Of a stretch of DNA of 64,000 nt, positions 43,799 to 51,705 are shown piece by piece (within the stretch, counting starts at the first letter, position 1; every line of letters starts with the position of its first letter). Under the pieces are notes generated by a model that was not told the origin of the DNA, ran no database searches, and was given only the letters and a program-made list of their open reading frames with translations. This DNA comes from Microbacterium sp. MYb72 (lineage in GTDB: Bacteria > Actinomycetota > Actinomycetes > Actinomycetales > Microbacteriaceae): assembly GCF_002979415.1 (NCBI RefSeq), contig NZ_PCOT01000019.1, positions 1-64,000 on the forward strand, written 5' to 3'. A program made the translations under genes and the position numbers.

Positions 43799-44488
43799 TC
43801 AGAAGCGGTCGGGCGAGGGGGTGCCGTGGCCGTAGCGGATGACGACGTCGGCGTGCCGGTCGAAGCGGTAGCCGATGCCGCGCACGGTGCGGACGATGTC
43901 CTCGTAGCGACCGAGCTTGGCGCGGAGGCGACGCACGTGCACGTCGATCGTGCGCTCGCCGGGGGTCTCGTCGTCCTGCGCCTGCCAGAGCGCGGAGACC
44001 AGCTCGCTGCGCTCGATCGTGCGGCCCTCGCGGAGCACGAGGTACTGCAGGAGCTCGAACTCCTTGTAGGTGAAGGACGCGGACTCTCCGTCGATGAGGA
44101 CGCGCTTGCGGGAGATGTCGACGACGACTCCGCCCTCTTCGTCGGTCACGTCCTCCTCGGCGGCGGCCTTGGTGCGGGCGATCGCGCCGGGCTCCTGCAG
44201 GGCGAGGCGCACGACGTCGAGGTCGCGGCCGCCGGAGCCGTGCGGGGCGAGCGCCACGGTGGCGTGCGTCTCGGCACCGGGAGCGAGCTCGGCGAGGGTG
44301 CGACGGAGGGCGTCGACCAGGAGCGGAAGGCTGACCCCGGCCTCGGCGGCCTTGATCTCGTCGAGGCCGACGTACAGGGCGAAGCCACGGGGCGAGCGGA
44401 CGGCGGGGAGGTCGGCGGCCAGCGGCGCGGTGGCGGCCTGCGGGCGGACGGATGCGGCGGGACGCTCGAGAAGGGCGGTGTTCGACAT
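43799..44488 (-). CDS. Winged-helix transcriptional regulator without receiver domain
   Basis: A 229-residue DNA-binding protein. The C-terminal 100 residues form an OmpR/PhoB winged helix (FTYKEFELLQYLVLREGRTIERSELV, TIDVHVRRLRAKLG, RTVRGIGYRFD). The N-terminal half is not a phospho-receiver: it lacks the acidic pocket and the phospho-Asp, and holds instead a short alpha/beta segment (FALYVGLDEIKAAEAGVSLPLLVDALRRTLAEL). Regulation must come from another input than a histidine kinase. GAGGA is eight bases before the ATG. Confidence 0.85.
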   Translation of the reverse strand: MSNTALLERPAASVRPQAATAPLAADLPAVRSPRGFALYVGLDEIKAAEAGVSLPLLVDALRRTLAELAPGAETHATVALAPHGSGGRDLDVVRLALQEPGAIARTKAAAEEDVTDEEGGVVVDISRKRVLIDGESASFTYKEFELLQYLVLREGRTIERSELVSALWQAQDDETPGERTIDVHVRRLRAKLGRYEDIVRTVRGIGYRFDRHADVVIRYGHGTPSPDRF

Positions 44489-44814
44489 GATGATGAGTCC
44501 TCAGGACGTGAGCCGATGCGGCTCTGATGCGTTGCATGAATGACCGGCGGCGCCGGGAGAGCGAGCAAGGGTGGATGCTCGGAGACACCGACCTCGCAGA
44601 TCGCGAAGGGTCAGGTCAGGCGGGGTGGCTGTTCGTTCAGCGACACATTCGGCAACACATGCCAACGCGACCGGGCATCATCATCCCGGCAGTCCTGTTC
44701 GCCTCCTGGGCGGACAAAGGGCGTGCGTTGGTGGTCATGGGGGGATTATGTCGGAAGAAGTCTGCGCGTGTCAAAACGACCACCGGCCGCCGGGGCGGGC
44801 GTAACGTTGCTCAG
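44489..44814. other. Gene-free divergent promoter region
   Basis: A 326-base stretch between the winged-helix regulator and the short GNAT gene. An open frame in phase with the GNAT gene runs back to 44527 but its translation has no domain. TAACGT at 44802-44807, seven bases before ATG 44815, looks like a -10 box of a leaderless message. I see no RNA gene. Confidence 0.45.
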
Positions 44815-45123
44815 ATGGTGCTCCCGCATGCGATAAAAGGCTTCAGCTTCACCGATGAGAAGGACGCGTCGCGCTACACGCTCCTGCACGACGGCGAGCT
44901 CGTGAGCGTGCTCGACTACCGCGACGACGGACGCACGGTCGCGCTCACCAGAGCCTTCACGATCCCGACTTTCCGCGGAAAAGGCTACGCCGCGAAGGTC
45001 GTGGAGGGCGCTGTCGCCGACCTCGAGTCCCGGGGGGATCGCAAGGTCGATCCGGTCTGCTGGTACGTCGCAGACTGGTTCGCCGCGCACCCCGAGCACG
45101 CGGATCTGCTCCGTACACGATGA
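44815..45123 (+). CDS. Short GNAT-fold acetyltransferase, YjdJ-like
   Basis: A 102-residue one-domain protein of the minimal GNAT family. SRYTLLHDGELVSVLDYRDDG, LTRAFTIPTFRGKGYAAKVVEG (with the CoA-binding R-G-K-G-Y-A) and VDPVCWYVADWFAAHPEHADL are typical. The start at ATG 44815 is preferred to the longer frame from 44527: the family starts here and a -10-like TAACGT lies immediately before, suggesting leaderless translation. Confidence 0.87.
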   Translation: MVLPHAIKGFSFTDEKDASRYTLLHDGELVSVLDYRDDGRTVALTRAFTIPTFRGKGYAAKVVEGAVADLESRGDRKVDPVCWYVADWFAAHPEHADLLRTR

Positions 45124-45185
45124 TCCGGCTTCTGTGACACTGTGTTACGACGCCGTCCGCACGTGCACCCCGAGGAGATGACCGG

Positions 45186-45650
45186 ATGAAACTCGCCGAA
45201 GCGCTCACCGCGAGAGCCGATCTGCAGCGCAGGATCGAGCAGCTCCGATCCCGCATCACCGCAAACGCGCGCTATCAGGAGGGCGAGGAGCCGGCGGAGG
45301 ACGCCGCGGCGCTCATCGTCGAGGCGGATGCCGCGCTGGAGCGCCTCCAGGAGCTGATCCGCCGCATCAACGCCACCAACTCCCGGCTCGATCTCGACGC
45401 GGACGGCACGATGACAGACGCGCTCGCGGCTCGCGACGTGCTGCGCCTGCGGCATTCGCTGCTCGCGGACGCGGCGTCGGCGGCCTCCGGGTCCGCCGGG
45501 ATGTTCCGGCAGATGCGCTCCGAGCTGCGGCAGGTGGCGGCTCTTCCCGTCGCGACGCTGCGCGAGAGGGCGGATGCCGTCGCCGTCGAGCTGCGGGAGC
45601 TGGACAACCGCATCCAGCAGGCGAACTGGACGAGCGACCTGGAGGAGTAG
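45186..45650 (+). CDS. DIP1984 family protein
   Basis: A 154-residue, mostly helical, charged protein of the DIP1984 family (MKLAEALTARADLQRRIEQLRSRI, ARYQEGEEPAEDA, LIRRINATNS, LRELDNRIQQANWTSDL). The family is widespread in actinobacteria, once named after septicolysin, and its role is unknown. Long amphipathic helices suggest a coiled-coil oligomer. GAGGAG is eight bases before the ATG. Confidence 0.9.
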   Translation: MKLAEALTARADLQRRIEQLRSRITANARYQEGEEPAEDAAALIVEADAALERLQELIRRINATNSRLDLDADGTMTDALAARDVLRLRHSLLADAASAASGSAGMFRQMRSELRQVAALPVATLRERADAVAVELRELDNRIQQANWTSDLEE

Positions 45651-45910
45651 AGCGGAAGTCGGTAGCCACGACGAAGCGGGCACAACCCCTGCCGGTGGGG
45701 CAAGACCGGCCCTTGTCGGGCGGAGGGCAGCCCAGATCCCGTATCACGCAGCCCCGCACCCCGCACAGGTGACAGCGCACAGCGCATCTCGCATCACCGC
45801 GTGCCGATCGTCATGGCGAGGGTGGGTCAGGGGACCTTCCGCTCTCTCATTCAGGATCGCGTCCGGCACGCCTCGGACGTGATGTCGGAGGCCCTCCGTA
45901 CCGTGAGGGT

Positions 45911-47065
45911 ATGCGAATCCTGCACACCTCCGACTGGCACATCGGCCGCACCTTCCATGGCAACTCGACCATGGATGCGCTGGCCGAGGTCTTCGGGGCG
46001 CTCACGGAGCAGGTTCGCGAGAACGACGTCGACGTCGTGGTGGTCGCCGGCGACGTGTTCGACTCGGCGACACCGGCTGCGGCCGCGTACACGCTCCTCG
46101 GCGATGCGCTCGTCGCGCTGCACGAGACGGGAGCCCGCGTCATCGTGACGAGCGGCAACCACGACTCCGCCGCGCGGCTCGGGTTCCAGGCCAGGCTCCT
46201 GCGCGACGGCATCGACGTGCTCACCGATCCGCGTGCGATCGGCGACCCCGTCACGGTGCACGACGCCGACGGCCCCGTGCGCTTCTTCGGCATCCCGTAC
46301 CTCGAGCCGGCGATCGTCCGCCAGCACTGGCCGGAGGCGCAGCTGCGCACTCAGGCCCAGACGATGGCGTACGCCATGGGGCTGGTGCGCGAGGGCATCG
46401 ACCGGCACGAAGGGCGCTCGGTCGCGATCGCGCACTGCTTCGCGGCGGGCGTCGACGTCACCGCCGGCCTCGAGCGCGAGGTCCGCCAGGGCGGTCTCGA
46501 CGTGGTCCCGCTCGAGGTCTTCGACGGTCCCGACTACGTGGCGCTCGGGCACATCCACGGTCGTCAGCAGGTGAGCGAACGCGTGCGCTACTCGGGGGCG
46601 CCGCTGCACTACAGCTTCGGCGAGCAGCACAAGCCGCGAGGCTCCTGGCTGGTCGAGCTCGACGCCGACGGCCTGGCGTCTGTCGAGTGGCTCGATCTGC
46701 CCGTGCCCCGCGCACTCGTGACGCTCACCGGCACTCTCGACGAGATCCTGTCGGTCGAGAACGTCGCCGCGCACGCCGAAGACTGGGTGTGCGCGATCTA
46801 CACCGACGCCGTCGCACAGGCAGAGCCGATGCGCCGTCTGCGTGAGCAGTATCCCTTCTGCGCGATGGTGCAGCATCAGCCCTCGGTGAGCGCCGAGGTC
46901 GATGAGCGCTCCTATTCCGAGCGCCTGCGGATGGCCGTCACCGACACCGACCGGATCGAGGCCTTCCTGCAGCACGTCCGCGCAGGGCAGGGGGCGTCCG
47001 AGCGAGAGAGCGAGCTGATCCGCGAGATCCTCGACGATCGTGCGCGGACCGAGGCACTGGTCTGA
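45911..47065 (+). CDS. sbcD: Nuclease SbcCD subunit D
   Basis: A 384-residue Mre11-type metallophosphoesterase. Metal-binding motifs are in order: DWHIG (residues 8-12), AGDVFD (about 48-53), SGNHD (about 80-84) and, further on, ALGHIHGRQ. With SbcC it forms the nuclease that opens hairpins and protein-blocked DNA ends. The ATG lies one base after GAGGG, so the site is unusually tight. The 260 bases upstream hold no visible gene. It precedes sbcC by 15 bp. Confidence 0.94.
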   Translation: MRILHTSDWHIGRTFHGNSTMDALAEVFGALTEQVRENDVDVVVVAGDVFDSATPAAAAYTLLGDALVALHETGARVIVTSGNHDSAARLGFQARLLRDGIDVLTDPRAIGDPVTVHDADGPVRFFGIPYLEPAIVRQHWPEAQLRTQAQTMAYAMGLVREGIDRHEGRSVAIAHCFAAGVDVTAGLEREVRQGGLDVVPLEVFDGPDYVALGHIHGRQQVSERVRYSGAPLHYSFGEQHKPRGSWLVELDADGLASVEWLDLPVPRALVTLTGTLDEILSVENVAAHAEDWVCAIYTDAVAQAEPMRRLREQYPFCAMVQHQPSVSAEVDERSYSERLRMAVTDTDRIEAFLQHVRAGQGASERESELIREILDDRARTEALV

Positions 47066-47080
47066 GCGGGTACTGATCCG

Positions 47081-50000
47081 ATGCAGCTGCACCGCCTGGA
47101 GGTCGAGGGCTTCGGCCCGTTCCGTTCGCGTCAGATCGTGGATTTCGACGCGTTCGCCGACGACGGCATCTTCCTCATCGCCGGGCGGACGGGCGCAGGC
47201 AAGTCCAGCATCCTCGATGCGGTGTGCTTCGGCCTCTACGGAGGTGTTCCCCGCTACGACGGGAGCGAGAAGAGGCTGAGGAGCGATCACAGCGAGCCCG
47301 ATGAGGTGTCCGAGGTCGTCGTGGAGTTCAGCACGCCCTCCGGGCGGTTCCGGGTCACCCGCTCGCCGGAGTATCTGCGGCCGGCGAAGCGAGGCGGCGG
47401 TCTCACGAAGCAGGCGGCCGCGGTCGCTCTCGACGAGTGGACGGACGTCGGCTGGATTGGTCGCGCCGCCCGAGCGGTCGATGTCGCCGGTGAGCTCGAC
47501 GAGATCCTGCAGCTCAGCAGGGAGCAGTTCCTGCAGGTGATCCTGCTGGCACAGAACCGGTTCTCGGAGTTCCTGCTCGCGAACAGCAGAGACCGCCAGT
47601 CGCTCCTGCGCCGCCTCTTCGGCACGGAGCGGTTCGAGGATGTGCAGTCGCGGTTCGACGAGCGTCGGCGGGAGGCGGAGCTCCGGCTCGGAACGAGGCT
47701 CGCCGCCGTGACAGCGCGACTCGACGAGGCCGATCGTCTGGTCGCGAGCGCGGAGCTCGGGGCCGACGGAGCAGAGGGCTCGTCGCGCGCTGAGCGCGAA
47801 GACGTGAGCGTTGCCGGACTGACGTCGACGGCCCCCACGGACGAGCGGCTCGACGACCTGCGCCGCGCCAAGGCCAGGGCGGACTACCGCGTCGAGCGGC
47901 GTGCGGCCGAGCGCGACGACGCCGAGACGCGCCTCACCGCGGCCGATGCGGCGCTGGCCGAGCTGCGAGAGGATCAGCGCGCGCAGTGCGAGCGTGATCG
48001 CGCCCGTGCGGCCCTCGATCGGCTCGATGCCGAACTCCCGCAGATCGCCGACGCCCGGGCAGAGCTCGATGCTGCCCGCGCTGCCGAGGCGCTGCGTGCG
48101 ACGATCGCCGCGGCGACGCGTGCGCAGGTCGCGCTCACCGTCTCGACCGATGCCGAGCAGGAGGCCCGGAGGCGCTGGACCCGATTCGGCATCGACCTTC
48201 CCGCCGAGAGCACGGAGGAGCTCGATGCCTGGGCCTCGGAGCAGACGAAGGAGACAGGCGCCTGGGAGCACGCGCGCGAGCTCGAGCGCCGGGCGCCGCA
48301 GCTGGCTGTCGATCTCCAGGCCGCCGAAGATCGTGTGGCGGCCGTGTCCGCACGGATCGACGCAGGGGAGACGGAGCGGTCGACGATTCCTGAGCGGATC
48401 GCGGCGGCCACCCGACGACGTGACGACGCGAGACGACGGGCCGATCGGGCCGCAGATCTCCTCGCCGCGCGCGAGGCTGCGGCAGCCCGGAAGGCGGCGG
48501 CTGCCGAGCGTGAGCTGGTGGAAGCGCAGGAGGTCATCGACAACGCTGCCGTCGACGATGCGGCGGCAGCGTTCGCATCGGCGCAGGCGCGGTTCGCGCA
48601 GCTGCGCAAGCGCCGTTCCGACGGGATGGCGGGGGAACTCGCCTCCGCCCTGGTCGACGGAGAGGCCTGCCCGGTCTGCGGCGCGTACGAGCATCCCGCC
48701 CCCGCCGAGCATGTCGACCCGGTGTCGGCTGACGACGTGGCCGAGGCCGAGGCCGCGCGCGACGCCGCGGCCCAGCGCGAGCGCATGGCATCGGAGAAGC
48801 TCGCGGCCACGCGCGCCGCACTCGCTGCGGCGACGGCCCGCGCCGATGGGCGCACGGTGGAGCAGGCGACCGCAGACCTCACCGCGGCCGAAGAGGAGTA
48901 CGACACGAGTGTCGCATCGGCGTCGGCCGTCGCGGAGCTCGAGCAGGAACTCGCCGCTCTGACGGCAAGAGCAGAGGCTCTCGAGAACGGTCGCGCGGAC
49001 GACACTGCCGCCCTCTCCGCCGCTCGGGAAGAGCTCGCCGTGCTTCTTCAGCGCCGTGCAGACGCCGAGGCGCAGATCCTCTCGGCTCGGGGGGAACACG
49101 AGACGGTCGCGGCGCGCCTGGAGGAGGCCGAGGAGCGGATCGCCTCTGCCCGTGCTCTGTCCGAAGCGATCGCGGAGCGCGAGCGTCACTCGAACACGAC
49201 TGCCGACGCTGTCGCGGAGCGGGATGCCGCGCTCGCCGCGTCGGCCTTCGACGATGTCGCAGCTGCCGAGGCGGCGCTGCGCTCGCCCGCGGCGCAGGCG
49301 GCGCTGACAGCTCGAATCGACGAGCACACGGCGCAGCGGGGCAAGGAGAAGGCGATCCTGCTCGACCTGGAGCTGCGCACTCTCCCCGAGGAGCCGATCG
49401 ATCTCCTGCCTCAGGAGCAGGCATCCGTCGAGGCCAGGGCGCGCTGGACCGCGGCGGTGGATGCCGCTTCCCGCGCGGAGGGCACAGCCGAGAGGCTGGG
49501 GGGTCTGATCGAATCCGCGGCATCCGAGCAGGCGCGCGTCGGCGACGACGCCGCCGAGTTCGAGGTCCTGCGGGAGCTGGCAGACACCATCGCCGGCCGC
49601 GGGGCGAACAGCCGCAAGATGACCCTCGAGACCTTCGTGCTCGCCGCCGAGCTCGAGGAGATCGTCAGGGCGGCGAACCGACGGCTGAGCGACATGTCGG
49701 CCGGACGCTATCAGCTGCAGCACTCCGACGCGCTGGCCGCCAGGGGCGCGGCCTCAGGCCTCGGCATCGTGGTGTTCGACGCCTTCACCGGCCAGAGCCG
49801 CCCTGCGCAGTCGCTCTCCGGGGGCGAGACCTTCCTCAGCTCTCTCGCTCTCGCGCTCGGGCTCGCCGAGGTCGTCACGGCGCGCGCGGGCGGCATCCGA
49901 CTCGACACCCTGTTCATCGACGAGGGGTTCGGATCGCTCGACGGCGACACCCTGGAGGTCGCCATGCGCACGCTCGACGAGCTGCGTCAGGGCGGCCGCA

Positions 50001-50104
50001 CGGTCGGCGTGATCAGTCACGTCGAGGCGATGCAGGAGCAGATCCCTGCTCAGCTCACCGTCAGGGCCACGGCCGAGGGGCCGAGCGTCATCGAGGCCCG
50101 CTGA
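47081..50104 (+). CDS. sbcC: Nuclease SbcCD subunit C
   Basis: A 1007-residue Rad50-type ATPase. Walker A GRTGAGKSS is at 35-43, then the Q-loop segment. Two long coiled-coil arms flank a zinc hook CPVC at residues 530-533, and the ABC signature LSGGETFLSSLALALG and Walker B TLFIDEGFGSLDGD are near 910 and 945. Length is normal. Partner of SbcD upstream in DNA end processing and repair. Confidence 0.95.
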   Translation: MQLHRLEVEGFGPFRSRQIVDFDAFADDGIFLIAGRTGAGKSSILDAVCFGLYGGVPRYDGSEKRLRSDHSEPDEVSEVVVEFSTPSGRFRVTRSPEYLRPAKRGGGLTKQAAAVALDEWTDVGWIGRAARAVDVAGELDEILQLSREQFLQVILLAQNRFSEFLLANSRDRQSLLRRLFGTERFEDVQSRFDERRREAELRLGTRLAAVTARLDEADRLVASAELGADGAEGSSRAEREDVSVAGLTSTAPTDERLDDLRRAKARADYRVERRAAERDDAETRLTAADAALAELREDQRAQCERDRARAALDRLDAELPQIADARAELDAARAAEALRATIAAATRAQVALTVSTDAEQEARRRWTRFGIDLPAESTEELDAWASEQTKETGAWEHARELERRAPQLAVDLQAAEDRVAAVSARIDAGETERSTIPERIAAATRRRDDARRRADRAADLLAAREAAAARKAAAAERELVEAQEVIDNAAVDDAAAAFASAQARFAQLRKRRSDGMAGELASALVDGEACPVCGAYEHPAPAEHVDPVSADDVAEAEAARDAAAQRERMASEKLAATRAALAAATARADGRTVEQATADLTAAEEEYDTSVASASAVAELEQELAALTARAEALENGRADDTAALSAAREELAVLLQRRADAEAQILSARGEHETVAARLEEAEERIASARALSEAIAERERHSNTTADAVAERDAALAASAFDDVAAAEAALRSPAAQAALTARIDEHTAQRGKEKAILLDLELRTLPEEPIDLLPQEQASVEARARWTAAVDAASRAEGTAERLGGLIESAASEQARVGDDAAEFEVLRELADTIAGRGANSRKMTLETFVLAAELEEIVRAANRRLSDMSAGRYQLQHSDALAARGAASGLGIVVFDAFTGQSRPAQSLSGGETFLSSLALALGLAEVVTARAGGIRLDTLFIDEGFGSLDGDTLEVAMRTLDELRQGGRTVGVISHVEAMQEQIPAQLTVRATAEGPSVIEAR

Positions 50105-50170
50105 CCACGCACGTCCACAGGACCGCCTCCGGCATCCGTTTCCGGACGCTGCTCGGCGGAACGGAGCCGG

Positions 50171-50728
50171 TCAGACCCCGTATTCCTCGCGGATGAAGGT
50201 CCGCAGCTGGGCGCTGCAGCGTGCGACGGCCTCACGCCAGTCGGTGAGCGCACCGTCTTCTGCGCTGTCGGAGACCGCACGGAAGACGCGGATCGGCACG
50301 CCGAACTGCGCGGCGACCCAGATGTAGGCGTAGGTCTCCATGTCGACCAGAGCGGCGCCGGTCGGACGGATCACGGCGGTGACCTCCGCGTCGTCGACGA
50401 AGTGATCGCCGGTCGCGATCAGGACCCCGTCACGGCCGGTCGAGACCCGCGCGGGCAGCGAGACGTGCTGTCCGGAGATCCCGTCGAGATCGGTGACGTC
50501 GTGCTGGAAGGCCTCGCCGACCTCGTGCACGCCGTCGGCGAGGTCGGGGTCGATCGCGCCGGCGGTGCCCACGACGACGATCTCGTCATAGCTGTTCGCG
50601 TCGAGCGCGCGGGTGAGGGCGTACGTCGCCTGCAGCTTTCCGGGGCCCGTCACGAGACGGTCGAAACCGGGGAGGGTATCGGGGAATGCGGCGAGTTCGG
50701 AGCTCAGGGCGGCGACGAGAAGTTTCAC
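50171..50728 (-). CDS. Nucleosidase, MTA/SAH nucleosidase family
   Basis: A 185-residue member of the PNP/UDP phosphorylase superfamily close to 5'-methylthioadenosine/S-adenosylhomocysteine nucleosidases. VVVGTAGAID and LVDMETYAYIWVAAQFGVPIRVFRAVSDSA (the ribose-binding M-E-x and catalytic Asp) are clear. It is shorter than the usual 230 residues. GTG start. It would release adenine from methylthioadenosine or SAH. Divergent from nadE. Confidence 0.85.
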   Translation of the reverse strand: MKLLVAALSSELAAFPDTLPGFDRLVTGPGKLQATYALTRALDANSYDEIVVVGTAGAIDPDLADGVHEVGEAFQHDVTDLDGISGQHVSLPARVSTGRDGVLIATGDHFVDDAEVTAVIRPTGAALVDMETYAYIWVAAQFGVPIRVFRAVSDSAEDGALTDWREAVARCSAQLRTFIREEYGV

Positions 50729-50824
50729 TGCCTCATCTTTTCAGGTCGCACCTGGTAGAAGCATGTGTCATCCCCTCGTAACACGCAGGGGGGATACTGG
50801 GTCGAGAACGAGTGAGGAGTCCCC

Positions 50825-51643
50825 GTGTCCCTGCAGCAGCAGATCTCTGAAGCCCTCGGCGTCAAGGCCGAGATCGATCCCGAGGCCGAGGTGGAGCGGC
50901 GGGTGCAGTTCCTCGTCGACTACCTGCGCACCACCGGAGCCCGCGGTTTCGTGCTGGGCATCTCGGGCGGCCAGGACTCGACGCTCGCCGGAAGGCTGGC
51001 GCAGCTCGCCGTGGAACGCGTGCGGTCCGAGGGCGGTGACGCGAAGTTCCTCGCGGTGCGTCTGCCCTATCGCGTGCAGCAGGATGCGGCGGATGCCGAG
51101 GCCGCGCTGGAGTTCATCTCCGCGGACTCCTCGGTCGAGGTCAACATCCAGAACGGCGTCGACGGCGTCGAGGAGGACATCGAGTTCGCCGTCACCAGCG
51201 ACATCAGCGACTTCAACCGCGGCAACATCAAGGCCCGCGTCCGGATGGTGACGCAGTACGCGCTCGCCGGACACGACGGACTGCTCGTGATCGGCACCGA
51301 CCACGCGGCGGAGGCGGTGACGGGCTTCTACACGAAGTTCGGCGACGGTGCGGCCGACATCCTACCGCTCTCAGGCCTCACGAAGCGTCAGGGACGCTCG
51401 CTGCTGCAGGTGCTCGGAGCCCCCGACCGCCTCGCATTCAAGGTGCCGACGGCCGACCTGCTCGACGGGCAGCCCGGCCGTGCGGACGAGGACGAACTGG
51501 GCCTCACCTACGAGCAGATCGACGACTTCCTGGAAGGGCGAGAGGTCGCTCCCGACGTCGCGGGTCGCATCGAGGCGAAGTACCTCGGCACCCAGCACAA
51601 GCGGCACCTTCCGGTGACCCCCGACGACACCTGGTGGCGCTGA
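50825..51643 (+). CDS. nadE: Ammonia-dependent NAD synthetase
   Basis: A 272-residue cytosolic enzyme that amidates nicotinic acid adenine dinucleotide with ammonia and ATP, the last step of NAD synthesis. The PP-loop SGGQDST is at residues 47-53; [36 protein letters not shown] and [22 protein letters not shown] segments fit. No glutaminase domain, so it is the short NH3-dependent form. GTG start with GAGGAG upstream. Confidence 0.95.
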   Translation: MSLQQQISEALGVKAEIDPEAEVERRVQFLVDYLRTTGARGFVLGISGGQDSTLAGRLAQLAVERVRSEGGDAKFLAVRLPYRVQQDAADAEAALEFISADSSVEVNIQNGVDGVEEDIEFAVTSDISDFNRGNIKARVRMVTQYALAGHDGLLVIGTDHAAEAVTGFYTKFGDGAADILPLSGLTKRQGRSLLQVLGAPDRLAFKVPTADLLDGQPGRADEDELGLTYEQIDDFLEGREVAPDVAGRIEAKYLGTQHKRHLPVTPDDTWWR

Positions 51644-51656
51644 GCGCGTCCTGTGA

Positions 51657-51692
51657 TGTCGGATGCCGCGGCTAGTGTCGAAGCATCCGACA
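51657..51692. promoter_or_regulatory. 10-bp inverted repeat around a -10-like box
   Basis: TGTCGGATGC (51657-51666) and GCATCCGACA (51683-51692) are exact reverse complements with 16 bases between. TAGTGT, a plausible -10, lies inside at 51673-51678. It ends 13 bases before the nuclease-helicase start, and could be an operator or the nadE terminator. Confidence 0.45.
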
Positions 51693-51705
51693 GAACGGGA
51701 GCATC

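Noticed and set aside
44527..44814. N-terminal extension of the short GNAT protein to 198 residues
   Set aside because: The extra 96 residues lack any fold and contain a probable -10 box just before ATG 44815, where the family normally starts.
45651..45910. Possible tRNA or structured RNA between DIP1984 and sbcD
   Set aside because: A few short stems are visible, but no cloverleaf, T-loop or known RNA motif could be assembled.
45851..49723. A 1290-codon open frame on the minus strand opposite sbcD-sbcC
   Set aside because: It has no domain, is exactly antisense to two well-recognised genes and arises from the high GC content and codon bias on the opposite strand.
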